NCBI RefSeq assembly: GCF_017939615.1
Contig: NZ_JAGKSR010000001.1
Coordinates: 2,480,001 to 2,544,000 of the forward strand
Direction: 5' to 3'
DNA length: 64,000 nt
DNA from: Microbacterium sp. BLY
GTDB taxonomy: Bacteria; Actinomycetota; Actinomycetes; Actinomycetales; Microbacteriaceae
In this document: in pieces, positions 52,123-61,835 of the stretch
Numbering within the stretch: position 1 is the stretch's first letter
How the letters are laid out: each line of letters opens with the position of its first letter
Program-made: the position numbers and the translations under genes
Notes under the pieces: model-generated
Databases searched by the model: none
The model's input: only the letters and a program-made list of their open reading frames with translations
Told to the model about the DNA's origin: nothing

Positions 52123-53335
52123 GCGCGATGAGCGCCGCCTCGGACGCGGGGGCCGTGCGCAGCTCCGCGGGGATAGCCTCCAGGTATCCGTCGAGGTTGC
52201 GGCGTGTCTCGCGAACGCTGTCCCCGCCGAACTTCTCCAGGACGGCGCGCGCGAGTTCGATGGCCACCATGGCCTCCGCGACGACGCCCGCCGCCGGAAC
52301 GGCGCAGACGTCCGAACGCTGGTGGTGCGCGGTCGCCTCGTCCCCGGTCGCGACATCGATCGTGCGCAGCGCGTGCGGCACGGTCGCGATCGGCTTCATC
52401 CCGGCGCGCACACGAAGCACGGTCCCGGTGGACATGCCGCCCTCGGTGCCGCCGGCGCGGTCCGTGCCGCGGGCGATGCCGTCGGCGGTGGCGAAGAGCT
52501 CGTCGTGGGCGGCGGAGCCGCGGCGGCGCGTGGTCTCGAAGCCGTCGCCGACCTCCACGCCCTTGATCGCCTGGATGCTCATGAGCGCCTGGGCCAGCCG
52601 GGCGTCCAGGCGACGGTCCCAGTGCACGTGGGAGCCGAGCCCCGGCGGCAGACCGTACGCGAGGACCTCGACGATGCCGCCGAGGGTGTCGCCGTCCTTC
52701 TTGGCGTCGTCCACCTCGGCGACCATGAGCGCCGAGGTCGCGGGGTCGAAGCACCGCAGCGGGTCGGCGTCCAGTGCGTCCACGTCGTCCGGAGTCGGCA
52801 GCGCCGCGCCATCCGGCACTCGCACCGGCCCGATGGAGAGCGTGTGGCTGACGAGTCGGATGCCGAGTTCACCGAGGAAGGAGCGGGCGACGGCACCGAG
52901 CGCCACGCGGGCGGCGGTCTCCCGCGCGCTCGCACGCTCGAGGATCGGACGGGCCTCATCGAAGTCGTACTTCTGCATGCCCACGAGGTCGGCGTGGCCC
53001 GGACGCGGCCGGGTCAGCGGCGCGCCACGACCGCGCGAGCGGTCGGTGAGCTCCACCGGCTCCGGGTTCATGACCTCGATCCACTTCGGCCACTCGGTGT
53101 TGCCGATGCGCAGAGCGATGGGGCTCCCCAGGGTCTTGCCGTGGCGCACACCGCCCGAGATGGTCAGCTCGTCCTGTTCGAACTTCATCCGGGAGCCGCG
53201 TCCATAGCCGAGCTTGCGGCGGGCGAGGTCGGCCTGGATGGCCTCGGACGACACCGGGACGCCGGAGGGCAGGCCCTCCATGACGGCGATGAGTTCTGGG
53301 CCGTGCGATTCGCCGGCCGTGAGCACGCGGAGCAT
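52106..53335 (-). CDS. aroC: Chorismate synthase
   Basis: A 409-residue AroC, which uses reduced FMN to remove phosphate from EPSP and give chorismate, precursor of tryptophan and other aromatics. [17 protein letters not shown] at the start, [30 protein letters not shown] and [10 protein letters not shown] are the family signatures, with the catalytic His and Arg residues among them. The ATG at 53335 is standard. It follows aroE by 58 bases, the largest gap within the aro run. Confidence 0.97.
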   Translation of the reverse strand: MLRVLTAGESHGPELIAVMEGLPSGVPVSSEAIQADLARRKLGYGRGSRMKFEQDELTISGGVRHGKTLGSPIALRIGNTEWPKWIEVMNPEPVELTDRSRGRGAPLTRPRPGHADLVGMQKYDFDEARPILERASARETAARVALGAVARSFLGELGIRLVSHTLSIGPVRVPDGAALPTPDDVDALDADPLRCFDPATSALMVAEVDDAKKDGDTLGGIVEVLAYGLPPGLGSHVHWDRRLDARLAQALMSIQAIKGVEVGDGFETTRRRGSAAHDELFATADGIARGTDRAGGTEGGMSTGTVLRVRAGMKPIATVPHALRTIDVATGDEATAHHQRSDVCAVPAAGVVAEAMVAIELARAVLEKFGGDSVRETRRNLDGYLEAIPAELRTAPASEAALIAHDERG

Positions 53336-53393
53336 GTGCTCTAGTCTCCCATGCGTTTCCCCCCGTGACGTGCCGCGTTTCGTCGGGCGGCGC

Positions 53394-54206
53394 TCAGAGG
53401 GTGGCGCGCATCGCGGCGAGGACCGCGTCCTCGTCCGGCAGCGGCGAGACCGGGTCGCCGTGCAGGAAGATCCGGATCTGCCGGACCGCCTGATGCAGCA
53501 GCATCCCGAGCCCGGAGACGACCGGCTGATCGCCCCACGCCGTCGCGAGCGCGGACGGCCACGGGGCGTAGGCCGCATCGAAGAGCGTCCCGCCCATGTC
53601 GGACAGGCGGGCAGCGACGTCCGGCGGCAGCGCGGTGCCGGAGGGCAACGTCGCCACCGTGAGGTCCGCGTCGCCGTCCACGTCCTCGAACGATCGCGGG
53701 GTGACCACGACCCCGCGACGCTCTCCGATGCGGACGAGCCCGGCGGCGCGTTCCGGCCGCCGGGCGGCGACCTCCACCCGCCTCGCCCCGAGGTCGGCGA
53801 GGGCGACGAGAGCCGAGGCCGCCGTCGCTCCGGCGCCCAGGATCCGCGCCGTCCCGATCTCGCGGATGCCGGCGTCCCCGAGCGCATCGACGATCCCGCC
53901 GACGTCGGTGTTGAATCCGGCCGGGTACTCCGAGAGCAGGAGCGTGTTGACCGCGCCGGTCAGCTCCGCATGGGCGTCACGGGTGGCGGCGTATCGGTAC
54001 GCCTCCTCCTTGAGCGGCATCGTCAGGGACAGGCCGCGCCAGGAGTCGTCGAGCGCCTCGACGGCGTCCGTGAACCCCTCCGCGCCGACCTGGCGGCGCC
54101 CGTACTCCCAGTCCAGCCCGAGCACCGCGTAGGCCGCGGCGTGCAGCTCCGGCGAACGGGAGTGCCCGATCGGGTCGCCCCAGACCGCAAGGCGTCTCCG
54201 GTTCAC
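53394..54206 (-). CDS. aroE: Shikimate dehydrogenase
   Basis: A 270-residue AroE, reducing dehydroshikimate with [20 protein letters not shown] binds substrate, [14 protein letters not shown] contains the catalytic Lys, [21 protein letters not shown] the Asn/Asp pair, and [19 protein letters not shown] is the NADP dinucleotide fold; the C-terminal [10 protein letters not shown] helix is present. I use the GTG at 54206, four bases after mltG, which gives the family-typical N-terminus; its ribosome site is weak, so translation may depend on mltG. Confidence 0.93.
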   Translation of the reverse strand: MNRRRLAVWGDPIGHSRSPELHAAAYAVLGLDWEYGRRQVGAEGFTDAVEALDDSWRGLSLTMPLKEEAYRYAATRDAHAELTGAVNTLLLSEYPAGFNTDVGGIVDALGDAGIREIGTARILGAGATAASALVALADLGARRVEVAARRPERAAGLVRIGERRGVVVTPRSFEDVDGDADLTVATLPSGTALPPDVAARLSDMGGTLFDAAYAPWPSALATAWGDQPVVSGLGMLLHQAVRQIRIFLHGDPVSPLPDEDAVLAAMRATL

Positions 54207-54210
54207 GGAA

Positions 54211-55743
54211 TCAGCACCCGGCGTCGGGGTTCGCCCGACACCAGTCCCGCCACTTCTCCACGCCCTGCTCGTGTTCGGCGAGGGTCTCCGAGAACTGCGT
54301 CTCGCCCGTCTCGAGGTTGACGGTGACGAAGTAGATCCATGGGCCGTCGGCGGGATGCATCGCGGCATCGATCGCGGCATCGTTCGGGCTCGCGATCGGC
54401 GTGATCGGCAGGCCCTTGTGAACGTACGTGTTCCACTCGTTGGGGTCTTCCAGAGCCTCCGCCGAGCTCGAGACCACGCCCTCGTGCAGCGAGCCGTACC
54501 CGTACTGCGCCGTCGAGTCCATCTGGAGCAGCATGTCGTCGTCGAGGCGGTTCTGAATCACGCGCGACACCTTGGCGAAGTCGTCCGTGCGGCCTTCGCG
54601 CTGGATGATCGAGGCGATCGTGAGGATCCGCTGCGCGTCCTCGTCCGGGACGCCCGCGGCGGCGAGCGATTCGCGCGTCCGGTCGACCATGCGCTGGATG
54701 ACCTGCGTCGCGGTGACTTCGGGGTCGAAGGTGTACACCGCGGGGAACAGCCACCCCTCCAGGCTCTGCGCCTCCACCCCGTACGCGGACGGATCGGCAA
54801 CGGCTGCTTCGAGGTCGGCCAGCGGCATCCCGAGAGTCTCCGCCATGGACGGCAGGGCCGATTCGATCGTCCCTCCCTCCGGCATGGAGACGGTGTTCTC
54901 GAGCTTGTTGTCCTCGTTGCGGAGGGCGGCCAGGGCATCTTCCGCCGTCATCTTCTGCTGCAGGCGGTAGACGCCCGGATAGAAGGTCACCGCGATGTTC
55001 TCGTCGATCAGATAGTCGTAAAAGACGTCCTCGGTCTTCGTGACGCCGGCTTCGTAGAGTGCCTTCGACACGGGGCCACCCGTGTCACCCTGCTTGATCG
55101 TGACGAGTGCCTCACCGGTCGCCTGGCCGGGCTCCCAGTCCTTCGGCTCGCCCCAGCCCATGGCATCGGCGATGCGGTCGCCGAAGGTGTTCGCCACCCA
55201 GATTCCGCCGGCAGCGATGCCGCCGAGGATGGCCAGGACGATGATCAGCGCGATGAGACAGCCCTTGCGGCGCTGCTTCTTCGCGGGTGCGCCACGGTCG
55301 CGGTCGTCGTCCTGCGCGGCGAAGATCTCGTCGAGGCCGCCTCCGAGCACGGGAGCCTCGTCGACGCCGCCCGATCGACGTGGCCCGTGCGGCGTCGATA
55401 CGTCGGCCGTGGTGACCACGGGAACCGCGCGTGTCGCTACCGCGTGGTCAGTCGCGACGGGCGTGTCCGCCTCGGCCTCCGTCGGTGTCGAAGGGCGGCC
55501 TGCCGCCGCCGAGACGGGACGCGCCGGCTCGTCCGCCTCGCCTCCGGTCGTGCCCTCCACGGACGACGTCATCGGCTGACGCGCCGCGGCTTCCCTGGCC
55601 GCACGGCGGGAACCGGGGGCGGGGGTGTCGTCGCCGGTGGTCGGCACCTGGGGCGAGGGAGCGGGGAGGTTCTCGAACAGGTCACCCAATCGGGAGCTCT
55701 GCTCGTGCTCGTGCTCGGGCGCACGGCTCTCGCGTTCGGACAT
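54211..55743 (-). CDS. mltG: Endolytic transglycosylase MltG
   Basis: A 510-residue membrane-anchored lytic transglycosylase that cuts nascent peptidoglycan strands. A disordered, acidic, Pro/Thr-rich cytoplasmic part of 155 residues precedes one membrane helix (161-183, CLIALIIVLAILGGIAAGGIWV), followed by a LysM-like part and the YceG catalytic domain with the Glu of IASIIQREGRTDDFAKVSRV and TSYGYGSL/ITPIASPND-type loops. The long cytoplasmic arm is much longer than in E. coli MltG. It starts two bases after ruvX and leads into aroE after four. Confidence 0.94.
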   Translation of the reverse strand: MSERESRAPEHEHEQSSRLGDLFENLPAPSPQVPTTGDDTPAPGSRRAAREAAARQPMTSSVEGTTGGEADEPARPVSAAAGRPSTPTEAEADTPVATDHAVATRAVPVVTTADVSTPHGPRRSGGVDEAPVLGGGLDEIFAAQDDDRDRGAPAKKQRRKGCLIALIIVLAILGGIAAGGIWVANTFGDRIADAMGWGEPKDWEPGQATGEALVTIKQGDTGGPVSKALYEAGVTKTEDVFYDYLIDENIAVTFYPGVYRLQQKMTAEDALAALRNEDNKLENTVSMPEGGTIESALPSMAETLGMPLADLEAAVADPSAYGVEAQSLEGWLFPAVYTFDPEVTATQVIQRMVDRTRESLAAAGVPDEDAQRILTIASIIQREGRTDDFAKVSRVIQNRLDDDMLLQMDSTAQYGYGSLHEGVVSSSAEALEDPNEWNTYVHKGLPITPIASPNDAAIDAAMHPADGPWIYFVTVNLETGETQFSETLAEHEQGVEKWRDWCRANPDAGC

Positions 55744-55745
55744 GT

Positions 55746-56219
55746 TCAGGCGGGCTCCTCGTCAACGGGGACCGGGGCACCGGCCGGGTTTCCGGTGCTC
55801 TTCTCCGTGTCGATCGCCTGCTGCAGCAGCACCACGGCGGCGACCTGATCCACAATGCTACGAGAGTTCTTCTGTGATCGCCCAGAACTCCGCAACGCCG
55901 CATGCGCGGAGACCGTGCTCAGACGCTCGTCGACGAGGCGTACCGGCACGCCGCTGCGCGCCTGGAGCGCCGCGGCGAACTCGCGCGCATCGACCGTCGA
56001 CGGCGTGTCCGCGCCCTGCATGTTCACCGGCAGCCCGACGACGATCTCCAGCGGCTCGTACTCCGCGGCCAGCTCCGCGATGCGCGTGAGCGAGCGCTCA
56101 TCGCGCGGCACGGTCTCGACGGGGACGGCCAGCATGCCATCCGGATCGGACCGGGCCACGCCCACGCGGGCCCGGCCGACGTCGATGCCGAGCCGGACCC
56201 CGCGGCGATAACCGCTCAC
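55746..56219 (-). CDS. ruvX: YqgF/RuvX family Holliday-junction resolvase-like nuclease
   Basis: A 157-residue RNase H-fold protein. LGIDVGRARVGVARSD has the first catalytic Asp, IVVGLPVNMQG the central strand, and LVDERLSTVSAHAAL the conserved Glu and Asp region; VDQVAAVVLLQQAI ends the fold. In E. coli this family processes the 16S rRNA 5' end. The GTG start overlaps the alaS stop (GTGA), the conserved alaS-ruvX-mltG order of many bacteria. Confidence 0.95.
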   Translation of the reverse strand: MSGYRRGVRLGIDVGRARVGVARSDPDGMLAVPVETVPRDERSLTRIAELAAEYEPLEIVVGLPVNMQGADTPSTVDAREFAAALQARSGVPVRLVDERLSTVSAHAALRSSGRSQKNSRSIVDQVAAVVLLQQAIDTEKSTGNPAGAPVPVDEEPA

Positions 56220-58876
56220 GCGCCGCGCAGCTCCTGGGAGACAGCCTCGAGCGCGGCGGGCAGTGCCGCGGCGTCGGTACCGCCACCCTGGGCGACGTCG
56301 TCCCGACCGCCGCCGCCTCCGCCGAGCACACCGGCGGCGCGCTTCGCGAGCGCACCCGCCTTCGCGCCGGCACCGCGTGCAGCCTCGTTCGTGGCGACGA
56401 CGACGACGGGGCGACCATTCACGACGGCACCGAGCGCGACGACCGCGGCGTCGGAACCCAGCCGGTCTCGCACGCCGTTGACGAGCTCGCGGACGTCGTC
56501 CGCCGACGCGACATCACCCAGCGTCTGCGCCGCCACACGGAAGTCTCCGACGCGCGTCGCGGCCTCGGCGATGGCGGGGATGCGTCCCGCACGCTCCTTC
56601 GCCTCGAACTGCGCGATGCGCTTCTCCGCGGCCTTGAGGCTCGCGGCGAGATCGGCGATCCGCTCGGGGAGCTGCTCGCGCGGCGTCTTCAGGGAGGCGG
56701 TGAGCTGCGACACGAGGGCCCGCTCCGCCGCGAGCTCGCGGAACGCGTCCGCGCCGACGAGAGCCTCGATCCGGCGGTTGGAGGCGCCGACGGACGACTC
56801 CCCCACCACGCTGACCAGGCCGATCTCCGCACTGGTCGACACGTGCGTTCCGGCACAGAGTTCGCGCGACCACGGACCGCCGATGTCGACCATCCGCACG
56901 ACGTCGCCGTACTTCTCGCCGAAGAGCGCCATCGCGCCGGCTTCCTTGGCCTCGTCGAGGGTCACGATGCGGGTTGTCACCTCGAGGGCGTCCTGCACGG
57001 CGCGGTTCGTGATCTCCTCGATCTCCGTGCGGGTGTCCGTCGACAGCGCCTGCGACCAGGCGAAGTCGAATCGCATGTACCCGGCGCGGTTGAGCGAGCC
57101 CGACTGCGTGGCCGTCGGGCCGAGCGTGTCGCGCAGAGCGGCGTGCACGAGGTGGGTGGCGGAGTGCGCCTGGCGCGCCGCACGACGGTTCGCGGCGTCG
57201 ACGATGGTCGTCGCGACGTCGTCCACCGCGACGGAACCTCGGGATACCTCCACCGTGTGGCTGATGAGGCCGGGTACCGGACGCTGCACGTCCAGTACCT
57301 CGAGCTCATAGCCCGGGCCCACGATCGTCCCCTTGTCGGCCACCTGGCCACCGGATTCGGCGTACAGGGTCGTCTCGGCGAGGACGACCTCGGCGATCTG
57401 GCCTTCGGTGGCGCTGCGTACAGGGGCTCCGTCCACGAGGAGTCCGAGGACACGGGACTCCACCTCGAGCGCGGTGTAGCCGTCGAAGCCGGTCTCCCCC
57501 AGCGCACGGAGGTCGCGGTACACCGACACGTCCGCGAGCTGCCGCTTGCGGTTGCGGGCATCATCCTTGGCGCGCTGACGCTGCTCCTGCATGAGCGAGT
57601 CGAACGCGGCGCGGTCGACGTCGAGCCCGGCCTCCTCGGCGACCTCCAGGGTCAGATCGATGGGGAAGCCGTAGGTGTCGTGCAGCAGGAACGCCTCGGA
57701 GCCGCTGAGGGTCTTCCCGCCGCTCTTCTTCGTGTCCTCCAGCGCGAGGTCGAGGATTGTCGATCCCTGCGCCAGCGTGCGGCGGAAGGTCTCCTCCTCG
57801 GCGAAGGCCGCCGAGGAGAGCACCGACCAGTCGCGCTCCAGTTCCGGGTACGCCGACTTCATGGCGTCGCGGGACGCGGCGAACAGCTCGGGGAACGCGG
57901 GGTCGTCGACGCCGAGCAGACGCATCGCGCGCACGGTCCGGCGCATGAGGCGCCGCAGGATGTAGCCGCGGCCCTCGTTCGACGGGCGCACTCCGTCGGA
58001 GAGGAGCATGAGCGAGGAGCGCACGTGGTCGGCGATCACACGGAAGCGGACGTCGTCCTCATGCACGGCGCCGTAGCGACGACCGGAGAGCTCGACGGCG
58101 CGATCGAGGACCGGACGCACCTGGTCGGTCTCGTACATGTTCTCGACGCCCTGCTTGAGGAAGGCGACGCGCTCCAGCCCCATGCCGGTGTCGATGTTCT
58201 TCATCGGCAGCTCGCCCACGATGTCGAACTCGGTCTTGCCGCGGATGTTCTCGATGAAGTCCTGCATGAAGACGAGGTTCCAGATCTCCAGGAACCGCGA
58301 GTCGTCGACGGCGGGCCCGCCGTCCTTGCCATAGGCCGGACCGCGGTCGAAGAAGATCTCGGAGTCGGGTCCGCCGGGACCGGGCTGGCCGGTGTTCCAG
58401 TAGTTGTCCGCGCGCCCGAGGCGCTGGATACGCTCCGGCTTGAGTCCGATGATGTCGCGCCAGATCGCCTCCGCCTCGTCATCGGTCTCGTAGACGGTGA
58501 CCCAGAGGTCCTTCTCGTCGAAGCCGAGACCGCCGTCGGCCTCCGCGCTCGTCAGGAGCTCCCAGGCGTAACGGATCGCGCCTTCCTTGAAGTAGTCGCC
58601 GAACGACCAGTTGCCGAGCATTTGGAAGAACGTGCCGTGACGCGCGGTCCGCCCGACCTCCTCGATGTCGTTGGTCCGGATGCACTTCTGCAGGTCGGCG
58701 ATACGCGGGTGCGGCGCCGGGACCACCCCGGTGAGATACGGGATCATCGGGACCATGCCCGCGACCGTGAACAACAGCGAGGGGTCGTCGCTCACCAAGG
58801 ACGCCGAGGGCACGATGAGGTGGTCGTTCTTCTCGAAGTAGGAGAGATAGCGCTGCGCGATGTCCGCAGTTTTCAT
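56216..58876 (-). CDS. alaS: Alanyl-tRNA synthetase
   Basis: An 886-residue AlaRS. The class II catalytic core is in the first 260 residues (RYLSYFEKNDHLIVPSASL, FFQMLGNWSFGDYFK), followed by the tRNA-recognition domain. The editing domain has zinc ligands in HSATHLVHA (about residues 575-583) and CAGTHV (about 675), and the DHHA1 C-terminus ends in a glycine run (VLGGGGGGRDD). All parts are complete, so both charging and removal of mischarged serine/glycine are expected. Its stop overlaps the ruvX start by four bases. Confidence 0.98.
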   Translation of the reverse strand: MKTADIAQRYLSYFEKNDHLIVPSASLVSDDPSLLFTVAGMVPMIPYLTGVVPAPHPRIADLQKCIRTNDIEEVGRTARHGTFFQMLGNWSFGDYFKEGAIRYAWELLTSAEADGGLGFDEKDLWVTVYETDDEAEAIWRDIIGLKPERIQRLGRADNYWNTGQPGPGGPDSEIFFDRGPAYGKDGGPAVDDSRFLEIWNLVFMQDFIENIRGKTEFDIVGELPMKNIDTGMGLERVAFLKQGVENMYETDQVRPVLDRAVELSGRRYGAVHEDDVRFRVIADHVRSSLMLLSDGVRPSNEGRGYILRRLMRRTVRAMRLLGVDDPAFPELFAASRDAMKSAYPELERDWSVLSSAAFAEEETFRRTLAQGSTILDLALEDTKKSGGKTLSGSEAFLLHDTYGFPIDLTLEVAEEAGLDVDRAAFDSLMQEQRQRAKDDARNRKRQLADVSVYRDLRALGETGFDGYTALEVESRVLGLLVDGAPVRSATEGQIAEVVLAETTLYAESGGQVADKGTIVGPGYELEVLDVQRPVPGLISHTVEVSRGSVAVDDVATTIVDAANRRAARQAHSATHLVHAALRDTLGPTATQSGSLNRAGYMRFDFAWSQALSTDTRTEIEEITNRAVQDALEVTTRIVTLDEAKEAGAMALFGEKYGDVVRMVDIGGPWSRELCAGTHVSTSAEIGLVSVVGESSVGASNRRIEALVGADAFRELAAERALVSQLTASLKTPREQLPERIADLAASLKAAEKRIAQFEAKERAGRIPAIAEAATRVGDFRVAAQTLGDVASADDVRELVNGVRDRLGSDAAVVALGAVVNGRPVVVVATNEAARGAGAKAGALAKRAAGVLGGGGGGRDDVAQGGGTDAAALPAALEAVSQELRGA

Positions 58877-58931
58877 AGGAGTGCCGGATGTCCTTGCGTG
58901 AGGGGTCGCGCCGAAGCGCAGATGCGGGGGG

Positions 58932-59120
58932 TCAGTTCTCGCCCGGCTCGGTCAGCCGAGCCTCCTGCTCGCGATACGCGTCGCCGAGGATCGCGGCGAG
59001 GCCGTTGATGCGGGCGTCGACGTCGGCCAGGATGTCGTGGCCACGCGGGTCCTTGTTCATGAAGTGAGCCGCGACGAAGCCGCCGATCACGCCGATCAGG
59101 AACCACAGCACGTTCTTCAT
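58932..59120 (-). CDS. Small single-helix membrane protein between rpsD and alaS, unknown
   Basis: A 62-residue protein. Residues 3-20 (NVLWFLIGVIGGFVAAHF) form a glycine-containing membrane helix, followed by a short amphipathic stretch (DILADVDARINGLAAILGDAYREQEARL) able to form a helix or coiled coil. It lies 55 bases before alaS and 111 bases after rpsD. Small membrane proteins stand in this gap in other actinobacteria, but I do not recognise a named family. Function unknown; it could assemble through its C-terminal helix. Confidence 0.75.
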   Translation of the reverse strand: MKNVLWFLIGVIGGFVAAHFMNKDPRGHDILADVDARINGLAAILGDAYREQEARLTEPGEN

Positions 59121-59179
59121 GTCGTCATCCTTGCCCTAGAGCCGCGAAGGCGCGGTCTCTCCATCGTATGCGGAAACGA

Positions 59180-59211
59180 CAGGAGGCGTCGGGAACCCCC
59201 GACGCCTCCTG
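59180..59211 (-). terminator. Perfect 14-bp hairpin after rpsD
   Basis: CAGGAGGCGTCGGG and CCCGACGCCTCCTG pair perfectly around the four-base loop AACC, 20 bases past the rpsD stop. On the minus strand it is followed by TCGTTTCC, a short U-rich stretch, so this is a strong intrinsic terminator. Confidence 0.9.
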
Positions 59212-59231
59212 CCTGATGCTCTACCGCTGGA

Positions 59232-59861
59232 TCAGCGACCCGAGTAGTACTCGACGACGAGCTGCACTTCACAGGTCACGGGGACCTCAGCGCGCTTCGG
59301 ACGACGGACCAGGCGGGCCTGGAGCTTGTCGAGCTCGACCTCGAGGTAGCCCGGGACCGGGGGCAGGACCTCGGCGTGACCGCCGGCAGCCGCCACCTGG
59401 AAGGGCTCGAGGCCCTCGCTCTTGGGCTTGACGTGGATGAGCTGACCCGGCTTCACGCGGAACGACGGGCGGTCGACGAGCTGGCCGTCGACGAGGATGT
59501 GGCGGTGCACGACGAGCTGACGAGCCTGCGCCGTGGTGCGGGCGAAGCCCGAGCGCACGACGAGGGCGTCGAGACGCATCTCCAGGAGCTCGACCAGGTT
59601 CTCACCGGTCAGACCCTCCTGGCGCTTGGCCTCCTTGAAGACGATCTGCAGCTGCTTCTCGCGGATGCCGTACTGCTCGCGCAGACGCTGCTTCTCGCGC
59701 AGACGGACGGCGTAGTCGCTGTCGGCCTTGCGCTTGGTGCGGCCGTGCTCGCCCGGAGCGTAGGGACGCTTCTCGAGGTAGCGGGCGGCCTTCGGGGTGA
59801 GGGCCACGCCGAGGGCGCGGCTGAGACGGACCTTGCGGCGGTCCTGGGACTTCGTGGTCAC
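59232..59861 (-). CDS. rpsD: 30S ribosomal protein S4
   Basis: A 209-residue S4, a primary 16S rRNA binding protein. TKSQDRRKVRLSRALGVAL opens the protein without the four zinc cysteines of C+ forms, so this is the C-minus type. The S4 RNA-binding domain is MRLDALVVRSGFARTTAQAR with VHRHILVDGQLV. Here it stands alone, not in an alpha operon with rpoA. The GTG start is preceded by a leader with the inverted repeat GTCGCGA-CTT-TCGCGAC at 59885-59901. A perfect terminator follows. Confidence 0.97.
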   Translation of the reverse strand: MTTKSQDRRKVRLSRALGVALTPKAARYLEKRPYAPGEHGRTKRKADSDYAVRLREKQRLREQYGIREKQLQIVFKEAKRQEGLTGENLVELLEMRLDALVVRSGFARTTAQARQLVVHRHILVDGQLVDRPSFRVKPGQLIHVKPKSEGLEPFQVAAAGGHAEVLPPVPGYLEVELDKLQARLVRRPKRAEVPVTCEVQLVVEYYSGR

Positions 59862-59884
59862 GAAGCTGTCCTTCCGATGACGCG

Positions 59885-59901
59885 GTCGCGACTTTCGCGA
59901 C
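59885..59901 (-). other. Inverted repeat in the rpsD leader
   Basis: GTCGCGA and TCGCGAC pair perfectly over seven bases with the three-base loop CTT, ending 24 bases before the rpsD start. It could be part of an autoregulatory S4 binding structure or an operator; the sequence alone does not decide. The remainder of the 182-base gap up to rarA shows AT-containing TAGACT on the minus strand (a possible -10) and nothing else clear. Confidence 0.45.
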
Positions 59902-60043
59902 TCGCGGACGTATCATCCGCGTCCTGCCTCGGAGCGCACGTCGGGGCGCCGGCGAGGTGTGGTGTGGACGAGGAGATGCCCGAAAACTCGGTTTCGAGCC
60001 GCTCAAGTCTAACAGACAGCAGGGATCGGCCGTGGACGGCGGG

Positions 60044-61411
60044 TCACCGGTCGCCGAGGATGCGGCGGATGCGCTCCAGACGGGCGCTGATGTCACGCTC
60101 GGCCCCCAGGTTCTTCGGCTCGTAGTAGTGCCGTCCGTCGAGTTCGTCCGGAAGGTACTGCTGCGGCACGATCCCGTACTCGCTGTCGTGCGCATAGCGG
60201 TAACCGCGGCCGTGCCCGAGCCGCTTGGCCCCCGGATAGTGCGCGTCGCGGAGATGAAGCGGCACACGACCGAAGCCGCCGGCGCGGATGTCGGCGATCG
60301 CCGCATCGATGCCGACGTAGGCGGCGTTCGACTTCGCCGTGGTGGCGAGGTAAACGGTGGCCTCGGCCAGCGGGATCCTCCCTTCCGGCATGCCGATGAA
60401 TGCCACGGCGTCGGCGGCGGCGACGGCGATGACCAGTGCCTGCGGATCGGCCAGACCGACGTCCTCGGAAGCGGAGATCACGAGCCGCCGCGCGATGAAG
60501 CGCGGGTCCTCCCCCGCCTCGATCATGCGGGCCAGGTAGTGCAGCGCCGCATCGGGATCGGAACCGCGGATCGACTTGATGAAGGCACTGATGACGTCGT
60601 AGTGCTCGTCGCCCTGCCGGTCGTAGCGGAGCAGAGCCTTGTCCACGGCCTGCGCCACGTCATCAGCGGTGACCTCGGGCGCCGATGCCTCCGCATCGTC
60701 CGCGCCGTCGTCGGGGCCTTCGTTCGACGCGGCGTGCGAGAGCGCGACGGCTGCCGCGGCCTCGAGGCCGGTGAGCGCGCGACGGGCGTCGCCGGACGCC
60801 AGGTGCACGAGCGCGGATCGCGCCTCTCCGCTGAGCGCGACCGCACCGCCGAGACCGCGCGGGTCGGACACCGCCCGGTCCACGAGCACGCCGATGTCGT
60901 CGTCGGTGAGCGGCTGCAGTGTGAGGAGCAGCGAGCGCGACAACAGCGGCGAGATCACCGAGAACGACGGGTTCTCCGTCGTGGCCGCGATGAGGATGAC
61001 CCAGCCGTTCTCCACCCCCGGCAGCAGCGCGTCCTGCTGGGCTTTGGTGAACCGGTGGATCTCGTCGAGGAAGAGGATCGTCGTCTGGCCGTAGAGGTCG
61101 CGCTGTGTGATCGCCTCCTGCATGACCTCCCGCACGTCCTTCACGCCCGCGGTGATGGCGGAGAGCTCGACGAAACGGCGCCCGGACGACCGCGCGATGG
61201 CCTGGGCGAGCGTCGTCTTGCCGGTGCCGGGCGGGCCCCAGAGGATGATCGAGACCGCGCCGGGGGAACTGGCCTCCGGGTCGGCGAGGGCCACGATGGG
61301 CGATCCGGCGCGCAGCAGGTGACGCTGTCCTGCGACCTCGTCCAGCGACACCGGACGCATGCGCACCGCGAGCGGGGTCTGCCCGGAGAGCAGCGCGGAG
61401 GGAGAGGACAT
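60044..61411 (-). CDS. rarA: Replication-associated recombination protein A (RarA/MgsA) AAA ATPase
   Basis: A 455-residue RarA, a clamp-loader-like AAA ATPase acting at stalled replication forks. [17 protein letters not shown] is Walker A (about 61-77), [21 protein letters not shown]alker B in parts, and [20 protein letters not shown] sensor 1 with its arginine finger. The C-terminal part ([31 protein letters not shown]) is the RarA tetramerisation domain. A good GGAGGA ribosome site precedes the ATG. It sits between rpsD and a divergent small membrane-protein gene. Confidence 0.96.
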   Translation of the reverse strand: MSSPSALLSGQTPLAVRMRPVSLDEVAGQRHLLRAGSPIVALADPEASSPGAVSIILWGPPGTGKTTLAQAIARSSGRRFVELSAITAGVKDVREVMQEAITQRDLYGQTTILFLDEIHRFTKAQQDALLPGVENGWVILIAATTENPSFSVISPLLSRSLLLTLQPLTDDDIGVLVDRAVSDPRGLGGAVALSGEARSALVHLASGDARRALTGLEAAAAVALSHAASNEGPDDGADDAEASAPEVTADDVAQAVDKALLRYDRQGDEHYDVISAFIKSIRGSDPDAALHYLARMIEAGEDPRFIARRLVISASEDVGLADPQALVIAVAAADAVAFIGMPEGRIPLAEATVYLATTAKSNAAYVGIDAAIADIRAGGFGRVPLHLRDAHYPGAKRLGHGRGYRYAHDSEYGIVPQQYLPDELDGRHYYEPKNLGAERDISARLERIRRILGDR

Positions 61412-61511
61412 TCCTCCAGGCTAACGGCGGGCGGCGACACGGGGCGCGGTCGACGCCCCGGTAGGCTCTCAGGCGACGTCGTGGACCGGCGTCGGACAGG
61501 AGAGGCACGGC

Positions 61512-61820
61512 ATGGCGGCACGCGGTTCCAAGAAGGCGCAGGCGCGCACCGAGGCGGAGCGCGCTCGACTGCACACCGCGCGCACACGCTGGCACCAGGA
61601 CCAGATCCGACGGCGCACCCGCGACAACGTCATCGCGATCACCGTGGGCGGCCTCATCGTCGTGGGAGCCATCGTCAGCCAGGCCGTCCACGCACAGGTC
61701 ACCGCTCCGGAGCCGACGCCGACACCCTCCTCGACGGTCGAGCCGGCCCCGGTGCCGTCCGACGCCCCGGACGAGGCGCCGAGCACGGAGCCCACCGCGC
61801 CGGAGACCCCGGCGGAGTGA
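61512..61820 (+). CDS. Small membrane protein with basic N-terminus and Pro/Thr/Glu-rich tail, unknown
   Basis: A 102-residue protein: a basic, helical N-terminal 38 residues (RGSKKAQARTEAERARL, RRRTRDN), one membrane helix at about 40-60 (VIAITVGGLIVVGAIVSQAV), then a tail of Pro, Thr, Ser and Glu repeats. The N-terminal arrangement resembles the membrane anchor of actinobacterial peptidyl-prolyl isomerases, but no isomerase domain follows. AGGAGAGG lies about eight bases before the ATG. It is divergent from rarA and convergent with the HemD-like gene, whose stop is 15 bases away. I do not recognise the family. Confidence 0.75.
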   Translation: MAARGSKKAQARTEAERARLHTARTRWHQDQIRRRTRDNVIAITVGGLIVVGAIVSQAVHAQVTAPEPTPTPSSTVEPAPVPSDAPDEAPSTEPTAPETPAE

Positions 61821-61835
61821 TCCCGGCCGACGCGG

